Below are positions 8,986-20,765 of a stretch of DNA of 26,072 nucleotides, one piece after another (position 1 is the first letter of the stretch; each line of letters begins with the position of its first letter). Source of the DNA: Saccoglossus kowalevskii (taxonomy: Eukaryota > Hemichordata > Enteropneusta > Harrimaniidae); assembly GCF_000003605.2 (NCBI RefSeq), contig NW_003121424.1:35538-61609 (forward strand), read 5' to 3'. The notes under the pieces were generated by a model. The model ran no database searches. It was given only the letters and a program-made list of their open reading frames with translations, and was not told where the DNA came from. The translations under genes and the position numbers were made by a program.

Positions 8986-9837
8986 GTAAAAACAATAAAA
9001 CAAAATATCAAAGCCCCATTCTTACTATTGTATTTTCAAAGAGAGATGGACTGAAAAAAAGCAGCAACGACAATTATTCATGCAACATTTATATAAATTA
9101 ATAGCAATAAAATTACGCAGATTTCTATCTCCATGCACTTTAATATTTGAGAAGTTTGGGAGAGGTAGACGTTACTAGAACGTCGGCGAGAACACTAATG
9201 AGAGACTCTTCATGTCGAAGGCGCGCTACACGGCGATTGATTCCCACATATGCGCCACTATAACAAAGGACAGCTGCTTTGTCAATTACTGAACGACTTA
9301 TGTATGTGTATATGTTAAGGGGTTCGTAAATATAAAGACGCAAACATGTACTCTTTTGTGGGTTTTGGTTACCACATAACCAAGCACTTAACATGACTTC
9401 AGTACATTCATGAATGGCTGACATTGTCTGCATGAGTGTTACGAGAGGTTGTTATAAATAGTACCTCATACGCAGATACAGGGGATCTCTCAATGCTTTC
9501 ATTGTGTCAGGTTTCTCTAGCATTTACTTGATACAGTAGGTTTGAGGGATGAATGCGATATATGTTTTGTTTGTTTGTCTGTCTGTCTACCTAGAATTCC
9601 CAGTTTCAAACTATAGTTTTTGATTGACTGCTCATCGTGAGGTCTATGTCAAGTATACTAAAACACTTCATAACATAACTCTCTGCTAAGATGAAACCTA
9701 TTACAATAATGATTAATCAGTTCACATCCAACAACACAAAAAGTATACAGTAGTCTTATAATTTCATGTTCACATTCCCTTAGTGATGGTAGCATATGAT
9801 GAAGAAAACTCCTATGTTAAAACTCCCATAGATTGCA

Positions 9838-10860
9838 CAAATTGTTACCACCCGTTTCAATTCTATAATCGACTGAACCAACCCGTTCCATAACTTCATA
9901 TGACTTGTGCATTTTCAATTAATTATTAGCAGTGGCGAGTAATATTAGTAACTGGTCACCCGATTTTAGTGTTTTGGGTCTAGCCTTCTTATCAAAATGC
10001 TTATTGTATATGTCTTTATGTTTGGCCAGTATTTTCTGTGCCATATCTCATGTATTCTCTTAACGATGTATCAAATCTTTCACATTGTCATAGATACATT
10101 TAACCTCTGAGTCAGGGATTTCCAACTGCGTTCTTTTTTTTACTATGCTCACCAGTGAGCGATTTTTTCAATCCATAATCCTTTTGTTGGGCCGCTATGA
10201 GACTTTTAGTTGTATTTGGAGTACTATCCGTGTTACAGGTGAATGTCGGGCTTTGACCTGTGTTCCACACCCTATAACTACACTGTTTCCCTACCAGAGG
10301 CTAACTTCCACAACCCGATATGACCAAATCATTTCAAAATTTACCTACCACCTGTCCTATTGAGTGGATCCTCTTGTGGGCATATTCAGGTATAGGAAGT
10401 AAGGAAATGTCAATCACCCTTTGCCTGTCCGAACACAAACGCTCTCGTCAACGCATTTTAAAACATCTAGAATTCCTTGTGGTATATTCACTATCTAATT
10501 GTGGAACCTCCATAATTATACGTACATTAATAAAGACATTAACTTCCTTGTATTGTGTTGTCTTTGTGGGAATATCGTTGTTATTCCTTGCGCGAGTACA
10601 AATATTTAATCTTCCATGAGTGGGTAGCCTTTTCAGGAAATATCGTTATTCCCTGCATTAAATGAAACTCTGATAGAACCACAACCTTCAAATACACTTA
10701 TCTGTGCATAAGGACGTGTACCTTCTTTATATCGGTGGTCGTCCCTGAATACAATTCCACTACATCCAGAATTTCGAGGCATTGTTACCACACGGTAGTT
10801 AACTACAAAGTTCACCACTGGCGTGAAGAACCTTCTTACAGTTATTATCAACACTCATTA
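9838..10860 (-). mobile_element. Decayed Ty3/Gypsy-type retroelement remnant (protease and integrase C-terminus)
   Basis: On the minus strand a frame at 10633-10854 contains RNSGCSGIVFRDD, matching the aspartic protease active-site region of a class of Gypsy pol proteins (normally D-[ST]-G-C-S-G); the catalytic Asp is Asn here. A second frame runs to about 10140 with three in-frame stops and ends in a segment AAQQKDYGLKKSL like the post-protease spacer. A third, 10135-9838, has DKKARPKTLKSGDQLL and VGSVDYRIETGG, the pattern of the integrase C-terminal region, also with stops. The reverse transcriptase, RNase H and integrase core that should lie between are absent. No LTRs were identified. This is a dead, internally deleted copy. 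Confidence 0.65.
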
Positions 10861-13200
10861 TTTTATCAATAGGTTTGGGTGTAGATATTGCATTTATTCT
10901 TTTGACTGTGACTTAACCGTGCTATTTAAAGCAGGGATGTTAGGTGTGCTACATTAAATGCATGATAAACAATTGTTGTATTGAATACCATGGACCAGTA
11001 GTCACATCAAATTTTACAGCTAAAATGGCGGACACAGGAACCATCGTATCAACTGTGGTGACGATGCAGGTGCAAATGAAGGAGAAGTTGAGCAAAGTTA
11101 TACTACCAAAGACACTGAAAAAGACGCTTTGACTCAAAGGCTTTGTTTTCATATAGAAGAAGTTAAAACAGAAACAGGTTTGAAGCTCTTTGCAGTGTGT
11201 ATACTCTTCATCCAAGACTCACCTCTTACGGTCAATGCTCAAAATGTGTAGTTGCAACAAGAAAAAAGAGCAGCAGAGAATCTTCAAATGTGATGCATGT
11301 TTCTCGCGCCCAGAGTACTAGCTGTAAACACAGATGGGAAAAGATATAGGAGCCAGTAGGAGTAGGACACATGACTAATAAGACAGAGGTTAAGTTTTAA
11401 AAACGTTATTATTTTAATCTCAAATTATGTCTTTTCAAAGTCGAGAAATTCATTCGAATCATTAGTGTATATACCATCATTGCTTTACCATGTTGGGTTA
11501 TATTTACAAATCGCTGTTACATAATTCAGTTCCTTTGATTACGTGTATCCAAAACTGCCCTTGATTGCTTATTACGGTATTTTATTGATGCACGACAAGC
11601 ACGAACATTGTGCATAGTAGTTTCTTTTACTATACAAGAGCTTTTAGTTTAACAAAACAGGCATGTTAGTGTACTGGAAAACCAGCAGTATACGGGTACC
11701 AGTGATCAGAACTAAAATGTCAACATTATTTTGGAGAATTATGTGTATTTTACAATGCTCAGCCATACCTACCTTACATGCATCCCATACTGAGTTATCC
11801 AATTGATAGTACAAGAGTAAACTGAGTAGGTGGGTGACCTGCTGAAATTCAAGTGTCGGTTCTAAATTATCAAAGTAGGTGGTGAAAGATAAATATGCAT
11901 TACATGATCAACACATGGTCTTGACGCCTCTTGTTCCAGTGATTGGAGGTCGAGTGAGGCAAAATTAAATTGTGTGCTAACTAAAATATAGAATCAGTAT
12001 TGTAACACTTAACTTAATACTCCGGTGAGCAGCGTTGTCCAACACTAATGCCGCTAGCTGGGTCTTAACGCAACTAAGATTTTCAGTTGAGAAATTCTAA
12101 AACAAAATTAAGTCTCTCTGGAAACAGTCTAGCCAATCCCCTGACTTGATGAACGTGGCATAACTTGTATCTTTGAGAGATAGTGTGCTTCATCCACGTG
12201 CTAATGATCGTAAGGGATGTCTCCCACTACATATAGGACATAATGTTTCCCCCTGATCTTTTGTGGTCTGAAATAATACCTGCACAGAGCTCTGACTGGA
12301 AAAATCATCAATAACGCCTTGTCCTCACTACCAATCATCTGTGAGAAGGTAGAGGTTAAATATATCAATTGCGTCAAATTGCAGTGGGTGTAAAACAAAT
12401 ATGTCAATAAAAAAAGCATCAAAGGATCCGCCTGTCACTCACAATTACAACCGCACAATCCGTCTTGTTGAAGCGGGCATAATATCGCGATGGGATCTGC
12501 AGTTTTTGTCAGACACTCAGCTATAAAATCCAGTTTTTGTCAGACACTCAGCTAGAAAATCCTTCCTTAGTTGCCAAATGCTGAAAAGCCTCCGGACGTG
12601 TAATAGAAACAGGGCAGAAATCTCGAGGAGTATCCCGTGATCGGATTAGTAATGGCGTGGTGATTAGTAATGGCCTCGCTACTAGGAGTGACAGGATCAG
12701 TGGAAACCACCGCCTCGCTGGTGACTTCGGAATAACCACTGTCATTATAGCATTCAGTATCGCTAGTATTTTCTCTTTTACAATGTGAATCATTGCGAAC
12801 GAACAAAATACTGTCATTGCATTGCACGCATACGTTGGTCACATTTTTGGCCACCATCTTAAAAGATGCAAAATGACATGAAAAACCATATAATTATCAA
12901 GTTGTATCAAACCTTCTAATAATAGTAATAATGTTTTTTTGTCTGTATTTATAAAAAAAATATATCATTTTAGCAGCCGTTTCATTTTAGGACGACTATC
13001 TCAATAAAGGATGGCTAAATATCTGGAAGAAACTTTAACGTCACAAGCATTCAATTATTAACATCGCCTGGTGAGAACAACAGTAACCTAACATCTATCC
13101 GCCATATTCATGTAGTTGTTGCACTTTAGGTTGGTTACATATAACCGATAATGCGCGACGTTTCACTAAAAACAACGCTCATTACGTAACAATTCAGGAA
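10861..13200. other. Intergenic with weak coding-like scraps, no intact gene
   Basis: A plus-strand open stretch at about 11060-11250 reads DTEKDALTQRLCFHIEEV and looks protein-like, but ends in a stop. On the minus strand a segment at about 12190-12250 reads TLCPICSGRHPLRS, similar to a retroelement zinc knuckle, and 12567-12857 is an open frame with VCVQCND and a Ser/Thr-rich end. All are too short or broken to name. They may be gag-side pieces of the same retroelement as the remnant at 9.8-10.9 kb. Confidence 0.35.
12500..12561. repeat. 31-base tandem duplication
   Basis: The unit starting CAGTTTTTGTCAGACACTCA occurs twice head to tail (12500-12530 and 12531-12561) with one mismatch. It is a recent local duplication in noncoding DNA. 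Confidence 0.75.
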
Positions 13201-14016
13201 TTCCAACATTGTGAAAGGTGACAGGGGTAAATATGTTACCATGGATACAGATATTACAACAACACAGTGAAAGCAGGTACTATATGTCAGAAATCTATGA
13301 TGATAGACAGTTATGCAAATTATCAAATTATCACCAGTTGCAGAATTATAATAATTCCACTTCCGATTAGCCCCATTGTGTGATATTACACAGGTCTGGA
13401 ATAAAATATTCAACAAGCTGAAATATAAACAAGCTGAATCTACTCAAAATGTGTAATTTACGGGGTTGTATTTACCATGCATCCAAATTATGGTGTTTTA
13501 AATAATAAAACAATATAAATGCATATTTATTGTTATTACAATATTTTATTATTTTATTATAATATATTAATATTTTTGTTTTGTTCTGTAACATGACAAC
13601 TTACCAGGCAACTAAGACGGTACGTTCTGGAATTCCACTGCGGCATTAGAGCGTCTGCGCAATTAATTGCATTTTATCAACATCTGGTGTGTCTTTTGTC
13701 ATCTGTGTATGCATATCAGTGCATACATCCTTCTCACTTTTGACACGCGTATTTTTAAGCTGATATTTCAAACATTAGTGTCAAATATTATAATAATGAG
13801 ATATGAATGGTTTGATCTATCGCCGTTGCATTGCATTGCGTTCGGTCAGCTATATGCTTTTAAACGTTAAATGTTAAGTTTCTATAAAAATTAACGGTAT
13901 TCAGTACAGTGATCTGTGGAATGATTGGTAATCTATAAATAGGTAGTTTATTTGAAGCATAATACAAGACAGAATTTGTTACTTGAAAAAAAACCTAGTC
14001 AACAAAAAAGCTGCTC

Positions 14017-14056
14017 TCTGATTGGTCTGAGTGTCAGGGTCGGGTAGCCAATCAGA
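14017..14056. repeat. CCAAT-type inverted repeat in duplication copy A
   Basis: TCTGATTGGT (14017-14026) and GCCAATCAGA (14047-14056) form 9-of-10 paired arms. The paralogous copy is at 18570-18607 and a divergent one at 1571-1617. The arms contain CCAAT boxes in opposite orientations. Confidence 0.6.
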
Positions 14057-14943
14057 CACAATCTTGCTTCGCAATGACTCCACATAGCAGCCAGCTGGGG
14101 AGTAATCAGTCGATGTATATTTTGTGTTTGCCCCTTTTTATCTTTAAAATTTCGAAGAGAACACATCGATGTTATTATGCTGTGAATTTTCTAACTCCCA
14201 AATGGCAATGAGAAACACCCAAACACTGGCGGAATACAAATTTTATTTTAAAGTTAAGCCATGTGTAAACGGAAAATGGCATGTCTGACTCAGCTTGGGT
14301 CATTATGTAAATTACCATATGTTAATTCCAGGCCATTCAACAGAAAGTTCATATCATAAACAGATCAGTATAAATAAATATAAATCTTAATTAAAAATAT
14401 ATTTTATGCAGCAAACGATTGTCAATATAAGCTAATCTCCCCTTTGCTATCTTCCCGAAAGAAATATTTAAATGTTAGTAAAAAAGTTAGAGTAAAAGAC
14501 TAATTTTTTTTAACCCAAAAATCAAGCTCATTTTCTGAATGATAAAAATCCCATAAGTTGCCATGTCCTGCTTTTGTTTTCAATTTCTGTATTTTAATGG
14601 GATGAACGAATTGTGAGTGAGTCAGTGTATAAAGTTCAAACTTTAGTGTTACAACGCATTCTATGTTTTTGTTTAATTGAAAATTCAACGCGCAGCGACT
14701 GTGGCGTTCATGGCCACGAAATTTGACTTAGAAATTCGAGTGCAGCACGTATAGTGCAGCGCGGCTAGAGAGCATCACTGAAGTACGATCGTAAAGTCAT
14801 TATTAAATAATTCTGAATTATTCAGGTAAATAAACATTACTGTGAAAATAAATTAACTTTGTACTAGTTCCAGACAGTTTCATTCAATCCGGGGGCTGAC
14901 GTTTTGTTTTGACAAGGTGTGACACCCCCGTAAATATATTTTT

Positions 14944-15002
14944 TATAAAAGTAGACAATGGATACAAGGGGTACATTACCATTACCTGAGACTGTTCATC
15001 TG
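14944..15002 (+). promoter_or_regulatory. TATA box and short noncoding first exon of lectin A
   Basis: TATAAAA at 14944-14950 predicts transcription start near 14973-14976. A perfect donor (CTG|GTAAGT, cut after 15002) follows, and the acceptor TTTGTTTCTAG at 15242-15252 precedes the ATG-bearing exon. The same arrangement is kept in copy B (TATAAAG at 19588-19594, donor after 19643, acceptor ending at 19877). A 5' UTR exon of about 30 bases spliced to the coding exon is therefore likely. Confidence 0.55.
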
Positions 15003-15274
15003 GTAAGTAGAAATGTATATTCCATATCGTTGTTTGTTGTAGAGAAAGTTACCTGCGTAAGTTGCCTCCATTCGAACAGTCCCTGTACCAAACCAAGTTG
15101 CTAAACCAAGTAATTGTTGCACACCGAACGCCGGTTTTAGCTGTGGACGTAAGGAGGAATAATTCATATTTATTGAAATCTAGAAGGGGGTCCTACAATT
15201 CAAACCAATGTCAATAATGTTACTTACATATTAAAATATTGTTTGTTTCTAGAAAATTCGGGTAAACGGACAGT

Positions 15275-16816
15275 ATGAAGATGATGTTCATTACACTTCT
15301 CGCATTGACTTTGATGTGTCTGAGCCCAGTACAAGGTATATTACCAGATATATGTGTTTCTGTACGCATTATCATTTTATACACGCAGGGATCTTGTACA
15401 TATTTTACATAATTGTTGTTGTTAGGCGATGGGCAATCACAAGCGTCTCGGTGAATATAGGTATAACATATATACGCGATGTATCCCCCTTTCTGACCGT
15501 TTTGTGACTAAATCTTAGCGGGTCGATCAGATATCAATGGGCATGAAACGCTGTTGAGAACAATCTTGTTCTAACTTACTTCGGATTGGTACAAGGTGTA
15601 AACTATTACAAATATTTTCGTTGCTGTTCTCGGTAAGCGTTACATAAGATTTACTCTTTATATCAGTGATAGGCTCCGTCTGTTAAGTACGAATACATGT
15701 TTGTGTTATTCCATTTATTCCCTTTTATCGTGACTCTCGTCAGGCATCGATTCGCCGTTCGGTTCCACGACAAGCTGCACCTGCTACGAATACAAGATTT
15801 ACTGCAGAACATCAAACTCAGACTGGGACTGGGCTAAAGACGAGTGTGAGAGACAGGGCGGTTGGTTGGCGACTATCGACAAGCAGACGACCCACCAACA
15901 AATACGAACCATAATCAGAAATACGGAAGGCGCCGAAACCAGGGCATGTCACGACTACGGTTTCTGGATTGGATTATATGATCCGCGACCTCTTCCTAAA
16001 CCAAGCAGTCACAAGAACCATCCTGAAATGTTTACATGGGTACACGACCAGTGTGAGGAGTTTGAAGTGTGGGAGGAAAACCAACCCAACGATAACATCT
16101 CTGAATCTTCGGATGGACAGAATTGCGTTCAATTGTGGTAAGATTGTATGTTTCGCCACGTTTTGCGTTTTACATATTTCATCACGTTACATATGCATAA
16201 CTTGTATAATCCACAGGTACATATTTTACATATTTATTCGAAATAAATACCACGACAGTTCTCCTTATAAATATATTTGTATTTGTGCTTCACTTCAAAT
16301 ATCATAACCAGATTGAATCAACATATTTCTACCAAAATGATAACTAATAATATAGTCATTTAGTTAATATTTGTAAATTCTGTGTCTCACGCAAGTTTTT
16401 TCGAAGTGTGGGTGTTTTTTGTCGTTTGTAGGTATAGAACAGGTCATATCGGAAACTACGACGACGAGTATTGCTACGAGAAGAAAGGATACGTGTGCCA
16501 ATTTGAGACAGGTGTGTTGTGGCCCTCGATTCGTTCTGCTCTGTTGTGTTTGTTTTTATTTGATTCCTGATTAGATATTCGCTTTTTTTTCTAAGTGGAA
16601 ATATAGGTATACTAATTGACACGAATATGTGTCATCGGTTAGACAAATCACAATATATAATTAGATTGTTGCGAGTGGATATATGATGATGTTTGGGGTA
16701 TGTAACCGTGACACGGATATTCTATAATCGATATCCCATACTAAATTTGTACATTTAATAGAACTGATAGGACTCATTTTATTTTTCTTCTAGATTGTCA
16801 ATGTGCCGCTGAGTGA
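15275..16816 (+). CDS. Secreted C-type lectin domain protein, copy A (complete, 4 coding exons)
   Basis: Coding exons 15275-15335, 15744-16137, 16432-16511 and 16794-16816 give 185 aa and a TGA stop, with matching phases 1, 2 and 1. Residues 1-20 are a signal peptide (MKMMFITLLALTLMC...). The rest is one C-type lectin-like domain: WDWAKDECERQGGWLA at 48-63 (the helix 1 region), WIGL at 95-98, FTW at 117-119, NQPND at 133-137 in the place of the EPN/QPD sugar-binding motif, and the conserved late cysteines C148, C166 and C174. QPN with the later NYDDEYC in the WND position leaves Ca2+ and sugar binding possible but unproven. Extra cysteines at 32, 34, 89 and 124 and a CQC tail suggest additional disulfides or pairing. 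Likely role: secreted recognition or mucus/venom/immune lectin; which one cannot be told. Confidence 0.9.
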
Positions 16817-16838
16817 TCACAGCTCGACTTGGGCTGGA

Positions 16839-16844
16839 AATAAA
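16839..16844 (+). terminator. Poly(A) signal of lectin A
   Basis: AATAAA lies 23 bases after the TGA stop of lectin copy A, giving a very short 3' UTR. The spacing to the final exon supports the four-exon model. Confidence 0.5.
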
Positions 16845-16859
16845 GGGAGGTAAATAGTT

Positions 16860-18187
16860 GTCATATCGAGCCTCTGTAATTGACGTTAAAATATTATTGA
16901 ATTTACGAAGAATCTAGAACATAGAATTCAATTAAATTCGTATTAGTTGATTTTGTTCATGGGAAGCTATGAGAAATTCGTTGATATTATAAGGATTTTC
17001 AAAATTAACCATAAACAGATTATGTAACTGCCAGTAACTAGTGGAGTACTAGCACAACCAGCAAATAAAAATACAATGTGATGCGATGTAAGTATGTGTG
17101 TCAGCTGTCAGCTTATTTTCATACTATCGAATGATGTCGCTTTGTTATCAATAATCCTATTTCAGCGTTTATTTCATGCACATAGTCACCCCACGTGGTA
17201 TATAGGTCTTATACCACAAATAATATTCTCATAGTCCATACTGTTAGCGTCTTGCTGCATTACCACCGAAAACAGGGTTCAAAGAGGAAGTATATTGTAT
17301 CGAGTCGCTGCACCAACATGCCTAGAATATAATTATCATCATAAACACACAATGTCCTCCCCAAACACTTTAAATGGATGAAAACAAAATGCATTTATTG
17401 TTCAGTCGTTTTGGCTGCCGTTGCCCGAGCAACCTAATCTTGCTGCGTTCCCGCGCTTTGTTTAGCCTCGTTCATTTGTCGGGTGCGCTATGTACACGTA
17501 AAAACGTCTTCTTCCGAAACATACTACAGGTACTGTAGTTCTGTTGTTTAGACTTGTTCCTGATTCTTTTAGTACTTTCACTCGTTTATTTATCTCACGG
17601 CAGTTTTTCGTGTTGTGCGCGCTCTGTACGAGGATGGAGGCAGTCGCCATTTTTCGCTTTCACCACAGGGAGCCCAGAAACTATAATAAACTGTACGCAG
17701 TCTCTATGATCGGGGGGGGGGGGTATCGGCTAGTATCTAGTGTAAGAAGTAGGCAAGGGATGAAGGCTCCAGCCAGCTCACATTTTTTAAACTCGAAAAA
17801 ACGGTCAAAATGAATGGAAAATAAAATCTAAAAAAAACAGCTTGAAAAATATTGTTTCCTCTTTCAAATTTCGCCAAAGCCTTACCTATATATTAACGAT
17901 ATCTGTAGAATAAATCAAGAAAACTACACAAATTGACGCCACTTAAGAATACTTAACGGTTTGCCCGAACGCACGGCACAGCTTGGAGGCGTAGCCTGTT
18001 CAGAATTTGTCAACAACCAATCACATGACTGGTTACGAACCAATTGAGCGAGACTAACCGAGTTGTAACTTATGGTGCCAATCATTTCGTGTTTCACAGT
18101 GTGACATTTTCTCAGATATTATTAGGCCAATAAAAAAAAATGCGAGTTAAGATTAGGGTTTCGTTTCGTTTCGTGGAAAAGACTGGG
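16860..18187. other. Spacer between lectin units, no gene recognised
   Basis: About 1.3 kb that is not part of the duplicated block. It contains a run of 12 G at 17710-17721 and a GC-richer part at 17400-17720, but the open frames (17462-17650 minus, 17544-17813 plus) overlap each other and show no protein family pattern. Confidence 0.5.
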
Positions 18188-18569
18188 CCCCATGGGTCCA
18201 GATATTACAACAACACAGTGAATGCAGATACCATATGTCAGCAATCTATGGTGATAGACAGTTATGCGAGTACTGATACACAATAACATTTTAACACGGA
18301 GCAAACTATCTCCAGTTGTAGAAGTATAATAAATCCTCTTCCGATTATACCCACTTTGTGATATGAAACAGGACTGGAATAAAATATTCTCTCGGTCAGT
18401 CACAGGTATGCTTTTAAACGTTAAATGTTAAGTTTCTATAAAAATTAACGGTATTCAGTACAGTGATCTGTGGAATGATTGGTAATCTATAAATAGGTAG
18501 TTTATTTGAAGCATAATACAAGACCGAATTGTTTACGTGAAAAAAACCTAGTCAACAACAAAGCTGCTC

Positions 18570-18607
18570 TCTGATTGGTCTGAGTGTCGGTCGGGTAGCC
18601 AATCAGA
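18570..18607. repeat. CCAAT-type inverted repeat in duplication copy B
   Basis: TCTGATTGGT (18570-18579) and GCCAATCAGA (18598-18607), the paralogue of 14017-14056 with a 2-base shorter loop. Confidence 0.6.
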
Positions 18608-19587
18608 CACAATCTTGCTTCGCAATGACTCCACATAGCAGCCAGCTGGGGAGTAAGCAGTCGATGTAAATTTTGTGTTTGCCCCTTTTGATCTTTCAAA
18701 TTTTGAAGAGAACACATCGATGTTATTATGCTGTGAATTTTCTAACTCCCAAATGGCAATGAGAAACACCCAAACACGGGCGGAGTACAACTTTTAATAT
18801 TATTTTAAAATGTAAGCCATTTGTAAACAGAAAATGGCATGTCTGACTCAGCTAGGGTCATTATGTAAATTACCATATGTTAATTCCAGGCCATTCAACG
18901 GAAAGTTCATATCATAAACAGGTCAGTATCAATAAATATAAATCTTAATTAAAAATGTAATTGATGCTCAACATCGGAATGTTCGATTTTTGGCACCAAA
19001 ACAACTGTCAATATAAGCTAATTTCCCCTTTGTTATCTTCCCGAAAAATTTAGTTAAATGACACCAGTTAGTAAAAAAGTCAGATAAAAAGATTAATTTG
19101 TTTTAACTCAAAAATCAAGCTCATTTCTTAAATGATAAAAATCCCATGTTGCCATGTCCTGCTTTTGTTTTCAATTTCTGTATTTTAATGGGATGAACGA
19201 ATTGTGAATGAGCCAGTGTATAAAGTTCAAACTTTACAGTGTTACAACGCGTTCTATGTTACATTTACAGTGTCTTTTTGTTTAGGTGAAAATTCAACGC
19301 GAAGCGACTGTGGCGTTCTTGGCCACCAAATGTGACTTAGAAATTCGAGTGCAGCACGTATATTGTGCAGCACGGATAGAGAGCATCACTGGAGTACGTT
19401 CGTAAAGTCATTATCAAAGAATTCTGAATTATTCGTAAATAAATGTAAATAAATATTACTGTGAAAATAAATTAATTTTGTACTAATTCCAGCAGTTTTA
19501 TTCAATCCGGGGGCAACTTGTATGACCACGAGTGACGGTTTATTTCGACATGATGTGTAGGTGTGACGCCCCCATAAATATATTTAT

Positions 19588-19643
19588 TATAAAGGTAGAT
19601 AATGGACTGTAAGGGGTATATTACCTGCGAGACTGTTCATCTG
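19588..19643 (+). promoter_or_regulatory. TATA box and noncoding first exon of lectin B
   Basis: TATAAAG at 19588-19594 with the conserved downstream piece ending GTTCATCTG and a GTAAGT donor starting at 19644. The promoter looks intact even though the 3' part of the gene is missing, so copy B may still be transcribed. Confidence 0.5.
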
Positions 19644-19899
19644 GTAAGTAGAAATGTATATTCCATATGGCTGTTTGTTGTAGAGGAAGTTACCTGCGTA
19701 TGTTACCTCCATTCGAACAGTCCCTGTGCAATATACCAATTGTTGCACACCGAATACTTGCGGTTTTAGCTGTGTACGTAAGGAATAATTCATATTTATT
19801 GAAATCTAGATGGGGAGCTACATATCAAACCAATGTCAATAATTTTACTTAGATATTAAAATATTGTTTGTTTCTAGAATATTCGGGTAAACGGACAGT

Positions 19900-20765
19900 A
19901 TGATGGTGATGTTCACTATATTTCTCGCATTGACTTCGATGTGTCTGAGCCAAGTACAAGGTATATTGCCAGATATATGTGTTTCTGTACGCATTATAAT
20001 GTTATACACACAGAGATCTTGAACATATTTTACATAATTGTTGTTTTAGGCGATGGACAGTCTCAAGTGTCTCGGTGAATATAGGTATAACATATATATA
20101 TGCGATGTATCCCCCTCTCTGACCGTTTTGTGACTAAATCTTAGCGGGTCGATCATATATCAATGCGCATGAAAGGCTGTTGGGAACAATCTTGTTCTAA
20201 CTTACTTCGAATTAGTACAAGGTGTAAACTATTAAAAATATTTTCGTTGCTGTTCTCGGTAAGCGTTACATAAGATTTACTCTTTAGATCAGTGATAGGC
20301 TCGGTCTGTTAAGTACGAATACATGTTTATGTTATTCCATTTATTCCCTTTTATCGTGACTCTTGTTTCAGGCATCGAGTCATCGTTCAATTCCACGACA
20401 AGCTGCACCTGCTACGAATACAAGATTTACTGCATGACATCCAACTCAGACTGGGACTGGGCCAAAGACGAGTGTGAGAGACAGGGCGGTTGGTTGGCGA
20501 CTATCGACAAGCAGACGACCCACCAACAAATACGAAACATAATCAGAAATACCGAAGGCGCCGACACCAGGGAATGTCACAACTACGGTTTCTGGATTGG
20601 ATTATATGATCCGCGACCTCTTCCTAAACCAAGCAGTCACAAGAGCCATCCTGAAATGTTTACATGGGTACACGACCAGTGTGAGGAGTTTGAAGTGTGG
20701 GAGGAAAACCAACCCAACGATGACATCTCTGAATCATCGGATGGACAGAATTGCGTTCAATTGTG
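19900..20765 (+). CDS. Secreted C-type lectin, copy B, first two coding exons only (3'-truncated)
   Basis: Exons 19900-19960 (signal peptide, MMVMFTIFLALTSMC...) and 20372-20765 have exactly the same lengths (61 and 394 bases) and phases as in copy A and no stop or frameshift. The lectin part differs from copy A at about a dozen residues, for example NSTTSC for GSTTSC and DDISESSD for DNISESSD; WIGL, FTW and NQPND are kept. The exons that carry the last two conserved cysteines are not found before the window end; homology breaks about 24 bases before the place of exon 3. Either the exons lie beyond 26072 behind an insertion of over 5 kb, or the copy is truncated. If the intron is retained, TAA follows directly after the Trp codon and gives a protein of about 152 aa. 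Confidence 0.75.

Larger units (their letters stand above)
7806..9830. other. Intergenic, no gene recognised; simple repeats only
   Basis: About 2 kb between the MAM/WAP promoter and the retroelement remnant. The open frames here (for example 8865-9101 on the plus strand, which runs through the hairpin at 8956-8985) have no recognisable protein pattern. The stretch contains a (GTCAC)n repeat at 8280-8305 and a GTTT/GTCT repeat near 9566-9592. Confidence 0.5.
13230..16408 (+). repeat. Segmental duplication, copy A (lectin unit)
   Basis: This block matches 18188-21035 over promoter, introns and exons, with a spacing of about 4.55 to 4.63 kb. Shared noncoding landmarks include ACAGATATTACAACAACACA (13250) against CCAGATATTACAACAACACA (18199), and TTAAACGTTAAATGTTAAGT (13860) against the same at 18414. 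Copy A has an extra block at about 13411-13846 that copy B lacks. The high similarity of introns shows that the duplication is recent. Confidence 0.85.

Noticed and set aside
15969-16307. Plus-strand 112-codon frame overlapping lectin exon 2 (also 20597-20935)
   Set aside because: It is the alternative frame of the lectin exon running into the intron. It is kept in both copies only because the copies are recent.
17462-17813. Overlapping frames on both strands in a GC-richer patch between the lectin units
   Set aside because: They overlap each other, include a run of G, and show no family pattern or splice context.
18122-18403. Minus-strand frame, also present at 13135-13416
   Set aside because: The two copies share it because they are duplicates, but the frame differs by indels that are not multiples of three and the sequence has no protein character.
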